A DNA stretch of 64,000 nucleotides from Bordetella genomosp. 12 (GTDB taxonomy: Bacteria > Pseudomonadota > Gammaproteobacteria > Burkholderiales > Burkholderiaceae_B): positions 434,001-498,000 of the forward strand of contig NZ_NEVU01000001.1 in the NCBI RefSeq assembly GCF_002261355.1, given 5' to 3'. Of this stretch, positions 38,656-47,277 are shown piece after piece. Position numbers and translations under genes: made by a program. How positions within the stretch are numbered: the first letter of the stretch is position 1; each line of letters opens with the position of its first letter. Below the pieces are notes generated by a model. The model saw only the letters and a program-made list of their open reading frames with translations, ran no database searches and was not told the origin of the DNA.

Positions 38656-38711
38656 CTGTCATAGTTTCGTCATCGGGCTGTCATGCCAGCTTCGTGTTGG
38701 CGGGCGATAAC
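38656..38711 (+). promoter_or_regulatory. Pho box and -10 element upstream of a di-iron protein gene
   Basis: Three 7-base half-sites lie at exact 11-base spacing: CTGTCAT (38656), TCGTCAT (38667) and CTGTCAT (38678); a weak fourth (38689) is followed ten bases later by GATAAC (38706) as a -10 box. This matches PhoB-activated promoters, in which the Pho box replaces the -35 element. A TATAAA at 38724 is an alternative -10. PhoB itself is encoded at 24902. Confidence 0.8.
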
Positions 38712-38809
38712 TAGAACCATTCCTATAAATCTGTGGAAAGGGGAGACCGGGACCTGAGTGTCTCTCCCACATCCTGAGCTATCTGCGGGAAATCCAAAAA
38801 GGGCGACTC

Positions 38810-39700
38810 ATGCTTTATCCTGAACTCTTCAAGACCATGGAAGCCGTGCGCTGGAACATGGCGACCGACATTCCCTGGGACGACTTTGATCGCAGCAAGT
38901 TGTCCGAGGAACAGGCACTCACCATCAAGATGAATGCCATCACTGAATGGGCGGCCTTGCCCGCCACCGAGATGTTCCTGCGTGACAATCGCAGCGACAG
39001 CGATTTTTGCGCGTTCATGTCGGTGTGGTTCTTCGAAGAGCAGAAGCACTCGCTGGTGCTGATGGAGTATTTGCGCCGTTTCCGCCCGGATCTGATGCCC
39101 ACCGAGGAAGAGCTGCACAAGGTGCGCTTCGAATTCGATCCGGCGCCTGAGCTGGAAACGCTGATGCTGCACTTTTGCGGCGAGATCCGCCTGAATCACT
39201 GGTACCGCTGCGCAGCGAGCTGGCACACCGAGCCGGTCATCCAGGCCGTCTATCGCACCATCGCCCAGGACGAGGCGCGCCATGCCGGCGCTTATCTGCA
39301 ATACATGCGCCGCGCGCTGCACGACCGCGGCGAGTCGGTCAGCGGCGACGCGCGCCACGCCTTCGCCAAGATCGGTGTGCTCATGGCTTCGGCGCATCGC
39401 AGCAACCAGGCCATGCATCCGACCAATCTGCACGTCAACAAAGCCCTCTTTCCGAATGACACCGTGCAGTCGCGTCTGCCGGAGCCGGGCTGGCTGGAGC
39501 ACTGGCTGGACACGCAGATCCGCTTTGACGGGCAGTGGGAGAACAAGGTGAGCAGCCGCATCCTGCACATCCTGTCCAAGTTGCTCGACAGCCCCTTCGA
39601 GAACGTCAAGGATCTCAATCGCTACCGCAAGGAGTTGTCCACCCGCCTGGCGCGTTCGGTGCGCGGCGAGCCGGGCGAGGGCATTCTGATCGGCGTTTGA
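38810..39700 (+). CDS. Ferritin-like di-iron protein, acyl-ACP desaturase-like
   Basis: A 296-residue helical protein with a complete di-iron ligand set: E46, E77-x2-H80 (FEEQKH), E125 (GEIRLNHW) and E155-x2-H158 (DEARHAG). This four-Glu two-His pattern occurs in ferritin-like oxygenases including soluble acyl-ACP desaturases. The substrate is not known. The upstream Pho box suggests induction by phosphate limitation, perhaps in membrane lipid remodelling. There is a leader of about 100 bases after the predicted promoter. Confidence 0.82.
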   Translation: MLYPELFKTMEAVRWNMATDIPWDDFDRSKLSEEQALTIKMNAITEWAALPATEMFLRDNRSDSDFCAFMSVWFFEEQKHSLVLMEYLRRFRPDLMPTEEELHKVRFEFDPAPELETLMLHFCGEIRLNHWYRCAASWHTEPVIQAVYRTIAQDEARHAGAYLQYMRRALHDRGESVSGDARHAFAKIGVLMASAHRSNQAMHPTNLHVNKALFPNDTVQSRLPEPGWLEHWLDTQIRFDGQWENKVSSRILHILSKLLDSPFENVKDLNRYRKELSTRLARSVRGEPGEGILIGV

Positions 39701-39732
39701 GCGCGGGGCGGACAGCCCGCTACAATCCGGGC

Positions 39733-40221
39733 ATGTCTCAAGCCCGTTTCGAATCCAAGATCTATTCCCGCGCAGCGCTGGTGGCCGCCGTGGCCGCCGG
39801 CAAACTGCCGCGTCCGCTGGTGTTCACCAACGGGGTGTTCGACCTGCTGCATCGCGGGCATGCCACCTATCTGGACGAGGCAGCCCGCCTGGGCGCCAGC
39901 CTGATCGTGGCGGTCAACACCGACGCATCGGTGCGGCGTCTGGGCAAGGGCGAAGAGCGGCCGCTCAATACCGAGGCCGACCGCGCCGCGCTGTTGGCCG
40001 CGTTGCAGTGCGTGGATGCGGTGACGTCATTCGCCGAAGACACGCCCGAGGCCCTGATCGCCGAGCTGCGGCCTGACATCATCGTCAAAGGCGGTGATTA
40101 CGATATGGACACCCTGCCCGAATCCGCGCTGGTGCGCAGCTGGGGCGGCCGGGCGGTGGCGATCCCTTTTCAGTTCGAGCGCTCGACCACGACGCTGGTG
40201 CGCAAGATCCGCGGCGCCTGA
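39733..40221 (+). CDS. rfaE2: D-glycero-beta-D-manno-heptose 1-phosphate adenylyltransferase
   Basis: A 162-residue nucleotidyltransferase of the HldE C-terminal (RfaE domain II) type, which makes ADP-heptose for the LPS core. The HxGH-type motif is in FTNGVFDLLHRGH and the C-terminal VKGGDYDMDTLPE and FERSTTTLVRKIR segments are characteristic. The kinase half (HldA) must be encoded elsewhere. Its stop codon is one arm of a palindrome shared with the convergent tolC gene. Confidence 0.93.
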   Translation: MSQARFESKIYSRAALVAAVAAGKLPRPLVFTNGVFDLLHRGHATYLDEAARLGASLIVAVNTDASVRRLGKGEERPLNTEADRAALLAALQCVDAVTSFAEDTPEALIAELRPDIIVKGGDYDMDTLPESALVRSWGGRAVAIPFQFERSTTTLVRKIRGA

Positions 40222-40236
40222 GCCGCGCGCGGCTCA
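40219..40236. terminator. 18-bp perfect palindrome containing both convergent stop codons
   Basis: TGAGCCGCGCGCGGCTCA is an exact palindrome. Its outer TGA on each strand is the stop codon of rfaE2 (plus) and of the TolC-like gene (minus). It could form a 9-bp stem without a loop spacer in either transcript or act as a protein-binding or replication-related site; there is no T-run. Confidence 0.5.
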
Positions 40237-41556
40237 AGGCGGCGGGCGCAGCAGGCGATTGATGGCGTCCAGGTCGGTCTCGGCCAGAATGCCGCTGGTG
40301 GCTTTCAGGCGCAGCCCGTCGAGCAGCGTCTGGTAGCGCGCCTGAGCCAGGTCGCGCTGCGTGGCATAGAGTTGCTGCTGGGCGTTGAGCACGTCCAGGT
40401 TGATGCGCACGCCCAGTTCATAGCCCGTCTGGTTGGCCTGCACCGCCGCCCGGCTGGATTTCTCCCCCGCCTCGAGCGCGCGTACGCGCGCCAGGCCCGT
40501 GACCACCCCATTGAAATACTCGCGCGTGGCGCGCAGCGATTCGCGCTTGGCCGTTTCGTAATCCTGGCGCGCTTTTTGTTCAAGTTGGACTTTTTCTGTT
40601 ACCTGAGAGGAGATCCCGCCGCCGGCATAAATCGGGATGGACAAGGTCACGCCGACGGTATTCTCGATGGGGCGGCCCGGGCCCGTGCCTCTGAGCACGC
40701 CGTCCGAGGCGCTGCCGCTGGAAGCCCGCAGATTGAGCGTGGGGTAATGGCCCGAGCGCGCGATGTCGATATCGCGGCCGGCGATGCGGGTCTGCAATTG
40801 CGCCCGCAACACGTCCAGCGAAGCGTCCTGCGCCTGTTGCGACCAATCCGCCAGCCGGGCGGGCTGGGGCATGGGCAGCGCCACGCCGGGCGGCAGCTCG
40901 GCCAGGGCGCCAGGAGCCTGGCCGAGGATCTTGGCGAGGATGTCGCGCTGGTTCTGCACCTCGTTCTGCAGCCGCAGTTCTTCGGCCGTGACGAGGTCGT
41001 AACGCGCCTGGGCCTCATAGGTGTCGGTGATGGTGGCCGTGCCCAGTTCGAACTTGCGTTGGGCGGCCGCCAATTGTTCGGCGATGGCGGCCTTTTCGGC
41101 TTCGGTGGCCGTCAGCGCATCCTGGGCTCTGAGAATGCCGAAGTAGGCATCCGCCACGCGCAGCACCAGGCCTTGCAGGGATTGCTGCAACTGGACTTCG
41201 GCGTCGGCGACGACCAGCTTGGATTGTTCGAAGCGCTGCCAGCGGCCCCAATCGAAGAGGGGTTGCGTCAGGACCAGGTCCCAGGTGCCGCGTCCGCCGC
41301 TGCTGTCATAGGACAGGCCGCGGGTGCTGCGCATTTCGTTGTAGACCCCGCCAGCTTCGCCGCTGAGCAGTGGCAGCAGACCGGCGCGGGCCTGTGGCAG
41401 TTTTTCGTTATTGGCCCGGTAGGCCGCGCGCGCGGCCGCGTAGACCGGATCGCGCGCCAGGGCGTCGCGCCAGACCTGCATCAGGTCTTGGGCAGAGGCG
41501 CCGGTTGCCGTGGCGCAGAACAGAATCAGTACTGCCGCAACGGTCCGGACGCGCAT
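40234..41556 (-). CDS. tolC: TolC-family outer-membrane channel
   Basis: A 440-residue type I secretion/efflux outer-membrane protein. It has a signal peptide (MRVRTVAAVLILFCATATGASA), two repeated halves of the TolC fold with conserved PxARAGLLPLLSG and YPTLNLRASSG segments, and a coiled-coil-rich composition. It likely serves several inner-membrane pumps because no pump is encoded next to it. It follows the isoaspartate methyltransferase gene by four bases on the same strand. Confidence 0.92.
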   Translation of the reverse strand: MRVRTVAAVLILFCATATGASAQDLMQVWRDALARDPVYAAARAAYRANNEKLPQARAGLLPLLSGEAGGVYNEMRSTRGLSYDSSGGRGTWDLVLTQPLFDWGRWQRFEQSKLVVADAEVQLQQSLQGLVLRVADAYFGILRAQDALTATEAEKAAIAEQLAAAQRKFELGTATITDTYEAQARYDLVTAEELRLQNEVQNQRDILAKILGQAPGALAELPPGVALPMPQPARLADWSQQAQDASLDVLRAQLQTRIAGRDIDIARSGHYPTLNLRASSGSASDGVLRGTGPGRPIENTVGVTLSIPIYAGGGISSQVTEKVQLEQKARQDYETAKRESLRATREYFNGVVTGLARVRALEAGEKSSRAAVQANQTGYELGVRINLDVLNAQQQLYATQRDLAQARYQTLLDGLRLKATSGILAETDLDAINRLLRPPP

Positions 41557-41560
41557 TCTG

Positions 41561-42241
41561 TCAGAATTTGAAGTGCGAAACGGCTGTGCCGCGCAGCGGT
41601 TTGATGACGGTTTCGAAGAGTTCTTCGGTTTCGAAGCTGGCGGCGGTGCTGCGGGTGATACGACAGGCCGTCATGACCGGCGCTTCGCCCACGATCACGA
41701 CCAGGCGGCCACCCACGCGCAATTGGTACTTCAGCGCGTCGGGCACCACGGGCACCGAGCCGGTCAACAGGATGGCGTCGTATTCGGTCGAACCCCAACC
41801 ATTGCGGCCGTCACCGGTTTCGATCTTGACGTCGATGATGTTGTTCAGCTGCAGATTCTGCTGCGCGAAGGCCACCAGGCGGCTGTCGATTTCGACCGTG
41901 GTCACTTGCTGGGCCAGGTGCGCCAGCAGTGCGGCCTGATAGCCCGAGCCGGTGCCGATTTCGAGCACACAGTCCGTGGGTTGCAGTTGCAGCTCCTGGG
42001 CCAGACGGGCTTCCATCTTGGGCGAGAGCATGCTTTGACGGGTGTCCACCGCGTTGATTTCCAGCGGCAGTTCCAGATCGGAGAAGGCCAGGGCGCGCAG
42101 CGCCGGCGGCACGAACTGTTCCCGGCGCACGGTGAACAGGGCATCCAGGACACGGGGATCCAGGACATTCCAGGGGCGGATCTGTTGCTCCACCATGTTG
42201 AAACGGGCTTGTTCTACGTCGGGCAGGGTTGAAGCGTTCAT
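41561..42241 (-). CDS. Protein-L-isoaspartate O-methyltransferase family protein
   Basis: A 226-residue SAM-dependent methyltransferase of the PCMT family. It has VEQQIRPWNVLD near the N-terminus, the REQFVPP motif and the SAM loop VLEIGTGSGYQAALLA. The usual acceptor site threonine loop (VTGGAP in classical Pcm) reads LLTGSVPVVP. Thus repair of damaged aspartates is likely but a distinct target is possible. It forms a two-gene operon with tolC. Confidence 0.88.
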   Translation of the reverse strand: MNASTLPDVEQARFNMVEQQIRPWNVLDPRVLDALFTVRREQFVPPALRALAFSDLELPLEINAVDTRQSMLSPKMEARLAQELQLQPTDCVLEIGTGSGYQAALLAHLAQQVTTVEIDSRLVAFAQQNLQLNNIIDVKIETGDGRNGWGSTEYDAILLTGSVPVVPDALKYQLRVGGRLVVIVGEAPVMTACRITRSTAASFETEELFETVIKPLRGTAVSHFKF

Positions 42242-42314
42242 GACGGCTGAAAAAAAATGGACAGTGAACTAATGGCTCATTGTACCGGCTCCCCGGCAAG
42301 GGAGCCGGCCGCGT

Positions 42315-43157
42315 TTACCACCAGGCGTGGAAGTGATGCACCGGGCCGTGGCCGGACCCCACCGACAGCCGGTCCGCGTGGCGGATGGCTTCGGTCAGAT
42401 AGGCTTTGGCGCGGCGCGCTGCTTCGGGTACGTCCCCGATTTGCGGCAGCAGCGCCGCCAGCGCGGCCGACAGGGTGCAGCCGGTGCCGTGCGTGTTGGC
42501 CGTGTCGATGCGCCGGCCGGGCAGCTCCAGCATGCGGTCGCCGTCGTGCAGCATGTCGACGGTTTCGCTGCCGGGCAGGTGGCCGCCCTTGAGCAGCACC
42601 CAGCGCTGGCCGGAGTGCGCCAGCTTGTTGCGCAGCTTTTCGGCCACGCGGCGCATTTCCTTGATGGTCTCGACCGGACGCTCTTCGAGCAGCACGCCGG
42701 CTTCGGGAAGATTGGGCGTGAGCAGGGTGGCCTGCGGCAAGAGCGACTCGCGCATGGCCCCGACCGCACCGCGCTCGAGCAGCAGGTCGCCGCTTTTGGC
42801 GACCATGACCGGATCGAGCACGACGTGCGCCGGTGTCCAGCGCGCCAGTTTCTCGGCCACCACCCGGATGACGGGCTCCTGGCCCACCATGCCGATCTTG
42901 GCGGCATCGATGCGTACGTCGGCAAACAGGGTGTCGATCTGCTGGCCGACGAAGGCCGGATCGACCGGCAGGATGCCGGTCACGCCCTGGGTGTTCTGGG
43001 CGGTGAGCGCGGCGATGACGGCGCAGCCATAAGCGCCCAGCGCGCTCATGGCCTTGACGTCGGCCAGGATGCCGGCGCCGCCCGAAGGGTCTACGCCGGC
43101 GATGGTCAGGGCATTGGGGATACGGCGCTCCTGGGCCGAGGCGGAGGTCGGGCTCAT
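42315..43157 (-). CDS. thiD: Hydroxymethylpyrimidine/phosphomethylpyrimidine kinase
   Basis: Phosphorylates HMP and HMP-phosphate in thiamine synthesis. The 280-residue product has [20 protein letters not shown] at the N-terminus, [13 protein letters not shown] and the C-terminal ATP-site motif [13 protein letters not shown] chose the ATG at 43157, which overlaps thiG by four bases; a longer frame upstream runs through thiG in another frame and is shadow sequence. Confidence 0.95.
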   Translation of the reverse strand: MSPTSASAQERRIPNALTIAGVDPSGGAGILADVKAMSALGAYGCAVIAALTAQNTQGVTGILPVDPAFVGQQIDTLFADVRIDAAKIGMVGQEPVIRVVAEKLARWTPAHVVLDPVMVAKSGDLLLERGAVGAMRESLLPQATLLTPNLPEAGVLLEERPVETIKEMRRVAEKLRNKLAHSGQRWVLLKGGHLPGSETVDMLHDGDRMLELPGRRIDTANTHGTGCTLSAALAALLPQIGDVPEAARRAKAYLTEAIRHADRLSVGSGHGPVHHFHAWW

Positions 43158-43951
43158 TTGGCGGCGGCGATCATGCCTTCGGTGGGCGAGGAGGGCACCC
43201 CGCTGTAGAGCTTGCGCGGCACGCGCCCGGCCAGGAAGGCCTCGCGGCCGGCCTGCACGCCCTTGCTCATGGCGCTGGCCATCAGCACCGGATCCTTGGC
43301 GCCGGCGATGGCGGTGTTCATCAGGACGGCGTCGCAGCCCATTTCCATGGCGATGGTGGCGTCCGAGGCTGTGCCCACGCCGGCGTCGACGATGACGGGC
43401 AGCTTGGTCTGATCGATGATCAGGCGCAGATTCCAGGGATTGAGGATGCCCATGCCCGAGCCGATCAGCGAGGCCAGCGGCATGATGGCGCAAACGCCCA
43501 GGTCTTCAAGCATGCGGCACTGGATCGGGTCGTCGGTGCAATACACCATGACCTTGAAGCCGTCGTCGATCAGGGTCTTGGCGGCCTTGAGCGTCTCGGG
43601 CATGTTGGGAAAGAGATTGGTCGGGTCGCCCAGGACTTCCAGCTTGACCAGATCGTGCCCGTCGAGCAGTTCGCGCGCCAGCCGCAGGGTGCGCACGGCA
43701 TCTTCGGCGGTGTAGCAGCCGGCCGTGTTGGGCAGCAGGGTGAAGCGCGAGGGCGGCACGTAGTCCAGCAGGCTGGGCTCGCCGGGATTCTGGCCGATGT
43801 TGGTGCGGCGGATGGCCACGGTGACGATCTGTGCCCCGCTGGCGTCCAGCGCGGCGCGGGTCTGTTCGAAGTCTTTGTACTTGCCGGTGCCCACCAGAAG
43901 GCGGGAGTGATAGCTTTGGCCGGCGATGGTAAGAAGGTCTTGTGAGCTCAT
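43154..43951 (-). CDS. thiG: Thiazole synthase
   Basis: Forms the thiazole phosphate of thiamine from deoxyxylulose phosphate, glycine imine and the sulfur carrier ThiS. The 265-residue product has [15 protein letters not shown], the [10 protein letters not shown] loop, DPTNLFPN and the C-terminal [12 protein letters not shown] and GAKDPVLMA motifs. The start at 43951 ([11 protein letters not shown]) fits the family; the longer upstream frame would be unrelated. thiS, thiO and thiE are not in this window. Confidence 0.95.
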   Translation of the reverse strand: MSSQDLLTIAGQSYHSRLLVGTGKYKDFEQTRAALDASGAQIVTVAIRRTNIGQNPGEPSLLDYVPPSRFTLLPNTAGCYTAEDAVRTLRLARELLDGHDLVKLEVLGDPTNLFPNMPETLKAAKTLIDDGFKVMVYCTDDPIQCRMLEDLGVCAIMPLASLIGSGMGILNPWNLRLIIDQTKLPVIVDAGVGTASDATIAMEMGCDAVLMNTAIAGAKDPVLMASAMSKGVQAGREAFLAGRVPRKLYSGVPSSPTEGMIAAAK

Positions 43952-44059
43952 GGCTGTGCGGGACGAGGCGGCGGGCAGGGCCCGGCGCGCATGAAAAGGC
44001 AAAGGATGCCCCCAATGATAAAGCACCGCCCGGGGCCGCCCCAAGGCAAGAGGGGGCGA

Positions 44060-44944
44060 TCAGTGCCTGGCCCGGTCGATCTGCTCGCAAAGTGTGGCGG
44101 CGCTTTCGATCAGGCGCGGGCCCGGGCGGTACAGCGTGTCGGCATCCAGGGCATAGACGTGGCCAGCGCGCGCGGCCGGCAGGCCGGCGGTGCGCCAGTC
44201 GTGCTGCAGGGTTTCGGCTTCGCGCGCCGAGGTCACGCCGGCGATCACGGCATCCGGCGCGGCGGCCAGCACCCCTTCGACGCTGACCTGCGGCGCAAGC
44301 AGTTGCGAGGCGGCAAAGACATTGACCGCGCCGCACAGGTGCAGCGCGTCGCCGATGATGCTGTCGTCATTGATGGTGTAGAGCGGCTGCGTGCCGGCCT
44401 GGATGAAGACCCGTACCGGTGTTTTGTGCGCATAGCGCTGGCGCAGTTGCTGCAGGCGGGCGCGCAGCCGCTCGGCTTCGGCCCGGGCCACCGGCTCGGT
44501 GCCGAACAGGCGGCCGAACTGCTCGATGGCCACAGGGATGTCCTCGAGTTTGCGCGGGTCGCTGTAGTAGATCGGAATGCCCCATTTGGCGGGCAGGCCG
44601 GCAAGCGTGCCGGTGGCCGAAGGCTGCCAGGCGATCAGCAGATCCGGGCGCAGGCCGAGCAGACGCTCGAGATCCGGCTGAAAGGCGTCGCCCACATTGG
44701 GCAGCGCACGCGCGGCCGGCGGATAGTTGCTGCCGCGCGCCGTGCCCGCCAGATAGGCGCCGGCGCCGGCCGCGTAGGCCAGTTCCGTGGCATGCGGCGT
44801 GAGGGCGACGGCCCGCCGTGCGGGGGCGGGCAGCTGGACGTGGCGTCCGGCATCGTCGGTCAGGCTGACCGGCGGGTCGCTGGCCGGAGAACCGGCCAGC
44901 GCGACGGTGACGAGAAGAATGGCACTCAACAAGCTCGGGCTCAC
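44060..44944 (-). CDS. btuF: Vitamin B12 substrate-binding protein
   Basis: A 294-residue periplasmic binding protein of the cobalamin class. After a hydrophobic signal (residues 5-18) come RRAVALTPHATELAYAAGAG and VGDAFQPDLERLLGLRPDLLIAW, typical of BtuF. It delivers B12 to the BtuCD permease, which is not encoded here. It follows btuB by 37 bases on the same strand and so is under the same cobalamin riboswitch. Confidence 0.9.
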   Translation of the reverse strand: MSPSLLSAILLVTVALAGSPASDPPVSLTDDAGRHVQLPAPARRAVALTPHATELAYAAGAGAYLAGTARGSNYPPAARALPNVGDAFQPDLERLLGLRPDLLIAWQPSATGTLAGLPAKWGIPIYYSDPRKLEDIPVAIEQFGRLFGTEPVARAEAERLRARLQQLRQRYAHKTPVRVFIQAGTQPLYTINDDSIIGDALHLCGAVNVFAASQLLAPQVSVEGVLAAAPDAVIAGVTSAREAETLQHDWRTAGLPAARAGHVYALDADTLYRPGPRLIESAATLCEQIDRARH

Positions 44945-44981
44945 AGGAATGAGGTAGCGCTGCCATCCTACTCGGGCCGGT

Positions 44982-46928
44982 TTACATGCGCCAGGCCAGG
45001 TTCAGGAAGACCGTCGAGCCCGGCGTGTTGTAGCCGCGCACCAGGGTGTAGTCCTTGTTGAACACGTTGTTCCAGCGCAGTTGGGAGGTCAGGTTCTTGT
45101 TCACCTCGTAGGAGGCGGTGAGATTGACCAGGCCATAGCCGCCGAGTTCCTGATTGTTGGCCGCGTCGTTGTAGCGCGAACCCGACCACAGGTACTCGAT
45201 GCCGGCGGTGGCCGGACCAAAACGCTGTTCGGCGCTGGCGCGATAGATCTGGCGCGCGCGCTGCGGCAGCACATTGCCGCTGTCGCGGTCATGCGGATCC
45301 TGGAAGTCGGCGCTGGCGCGCAGCGTGGTCTGCCCGAAGCGCTGGCTGCCGGTCAGCGTGATGCCACGCAGTTCAGCGCGGCCGATGTTCATCGGCGACC
45401 ACAGATAGGAGCCGTCGTTGCGGTCGGCCCAGACGATCATGTCCTTGACGCGGTTGCGGTAGGCCACCACGCCGGCGGTGGTGGTTTCGTCGGCATAGTT
45501 CAGCGACAGCTCGATGTTGCGCGAGCTTTCCGGCTTCAGGTTGGGGTTGCCCACCGTGCCGCCGTCATTGCGCCAGTACAGATCGTTGAACGTCGGCGCC
45601 CGGAAGCCGGTGCTCGCGCCGATGCCCGCGCGCAGGTTGCGGGTGATGTCGTAGCCGTACTCGGCGCCGCCGGTGACCTTGCCGCCATACAGCGTGTTGT
45701 GGTCGCTGCGCAGATTGAACTGCAAATGGTGGCGGTCGAAGCGGGCGCGGTACTCGCCAAAGAAGGCGTTGGTGATGCGCGAGTCCACCCCGTAGTCGGA
45801 GATCGTGGCCGGCGCCGGCCAGGGCGCCGAGGCGTCGTACAGGTCGCCATCGACGCGCTGCTTGAGAAACTCGTATCCCACCGTGATGGTCTGGTTGGCC
45901 GCCACCTGGAAGTCGTTCTGCCAGGTGTATTGTTCCTGGCGGGTGCGGAAACGCGTGCGCCCGTCATCGGGGTAGCCGTAGGTGCCCGGCGCCACGAGGT
46001 TGCGTTGCGTGTCGTTGCTCTGGCTCAGGCGCACGGTGCTGCGCCACCAGTCGGTCAATTGGTTGGTGCTGCTCAGCGTGTACAGATTGATGATCTGGCG
46101 CAGACGGTCGTCGTACTCGTTCATGGGCGGCATGCCGCCGCCGGCGTCGAATTGGCCATTGAGCTTGGTGTGGTAGAAATCGAAGGCGATTTCCTGGCCT
46201 GGCGCCCAGGTATAACCCACCGAGCCCGACACATCGTTCTGCTCGTAGCCATCGCGGTCGGCGTTATAGCTCCAGTTGGCGGCGCCGCCCACGGTCTTGC
46301 TGGTGGCGTTGTAGCCGCGGCTGTGGCCATAACCGGCATTCAGGGCGTAGCGCCAGCCGTCGGACGCGCCGTCCAGGCCCACGCTGACGCGGCTGGTGTC
46401 ATGCGTGCCGTAACCCACGTTGCCGTAGATATTCAGGGGGCGATCGCCGCCGCCTTGGCGCGTGATGATGTTGATCACCCCGCCGATGGCGTCGGCGCCG
46501 TACAGGCTGCTGGCGGTGCCGCGCAGGATTTCGATGCGTTCGATATTGCTCAGCGGCATGCCCTGGAAGTCGCCGCTGCCCAGCGTGGCGGTGTTGACCC
46601 GGCGGCCGTCGATCAGCAGCAGCGTCTGGTTGGAGTTGGCCCCGCGCAGGAACACGCTGGTGGCGGTCTGCTGGCCGCCATTGCTGTTGATTTCCACGCC
46701 AGGCTGGCGTTGCAGCAGTTCGGCCACGCTGCTCTGGCCGGCGCGCTCGATGGTGGCGCGATCGATCACGCTGACATCGCCAAGCGTGTTCTTCTGTTCT
46801 TGCTGGGTAAGGCTGCCGGTGACGACGACCGGCGTCAATTCAGGCGTGGCGGCTTGCTGGGCGCCGGCGGCAACGGGTGCGGCCACGGCGAGGACACCGG
46901 CGTAGCGCCGGAGGGAGCGGGTTTTCAT
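44982..46928 (-). CDS. btuB: TonB-dependent vitamin B12 receptor
   Basis: A 648-residue outer-membrane receptor: signal peptide (AGVLAVAAPVAAGAQQA), TonB box region (TPVVVTGS), plug domain with LLIDGRRVN and ERIEILRGTASSLYGADAIGGVINI, then a beta-barrel ending LRWNNVFNKDYTLVRGYNTPGSTVFLNLAWRM. I assign B12 rather than iron because a cobalamin riboswitch lies directly upstream and btuF directly downstream. The start at 46928 follows the riboswitch by about 80 bases. Confidence 0.93.
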   Translation of the reverse strand: MKTRSLRRYAGVLAVAAPVAAGAQQAATPELTPVVVTGSLTQQEQKNTLGDVSVIDRATIERAGQSSVAELLQRQPGVEINSNGGQQTATSVFLRGANSNQTLLLIDGRRVNTATLGSGDFQGMPLSNIERIEILRGTASSLYGADAIGGVINIITRQGGGDRPLNIYGNVGYGTHDTSRVSVGLDGASDGWRYALNAGYGHSRGYNATSKTVGGAANWSYNADRDGYEQNDVSGSVGYTWAPGQEIAFDFYHTKLNGQFDAGGGMPPMNEYDDRLRQIINLYTLSSTNQLTDWWRSTVRLSQSNDTQRNLVAPGTYGYPDDGRTRFRTRQEQYTWQNDFQVAANQTITVGYEFLKQRVDGDLYDASAPWPAPATISDYGVDSRITNAFFGEYRARFDRHHLQFNLRSDHNTLYGGKVTGGAEYGYDITRNLRAGIGASTGFRAPTFNDLYWRNDGGTVGNPNLKPESSRNIELSLNYADETTTAGVVAYRNRVKDMIVWADRNDGSYLWSPMNIGRAELRGITLTGSQRFGQTTLRASADFQDPHDRDSGNVLPQRARQIYRASAEQRFGPATAGIEYLWSGSRYNDAANNQELGGYGLVNLTASYEVNKNLTSQLRWNNVFNKDYTLVRGYNTPGSTVFLNLAWRM

Positions 46929-47011
46929 GGACAGGCTCTCGGTTGACGCGCGACCCCGCACGTCGTTCTCGGGATATGGGCCCGCCCTGTGAGGAGGGTT
47001 GGCCCGGCTGG

Positions 47012-47158
47012 CGAACCGGCCGGTATCGGGCTGCCACGGGACGAACACCGTGGGGACCGTTGCGGGGGCAGCACAGGCTGGGCGGGCCTGTTTCGGCTCG
47101 GCCTTCCTGTTTCCCGTTTAAATCCTGCGCGTCGAAAGACGCGACAAGTACCGGTTCG
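47012..47158 (-). promoter_or_regulatory. Cobalamin riboswitch upstream of btuB
   Basis: Reading toward btuB: the P1 arm CGAACCGG (plus 47151-47158), the conserved TTTAAACGGGAAAC, the core GCTGCCCCCGCAACGGT (plus 47056-47072), GCCCGATACCGGCC and the closing P1 arm CCGGTTCG (plus 47012-47019). These are the hallmark blocks of the B12 aptamer in order. A following GC-rich hairpin (plus 46978-47005) may be the expression switch. It should repress btuB and btuF when B12 is plentiful. Confidence 0.93.
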
Positions 47159-47277
47159 GGGTCGGAACTGTATCACCGTCCTGCCGGAAATAGCCCCATT
47201 TTGTTACCATCTAGGGTTCATTTCGGGCGTTTTTTGCCTTTTTGCCACACTGGGACCTTGTAGTGTCTTATCCTCGC

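Noticed and set aside
47159-47277. Possible SAH or SAM riboswitch before metH
   Set aside because: None of the conserved blocks of these riboswitches can be seen; only the cobalamin riboswitch on the opposite strand is supported.
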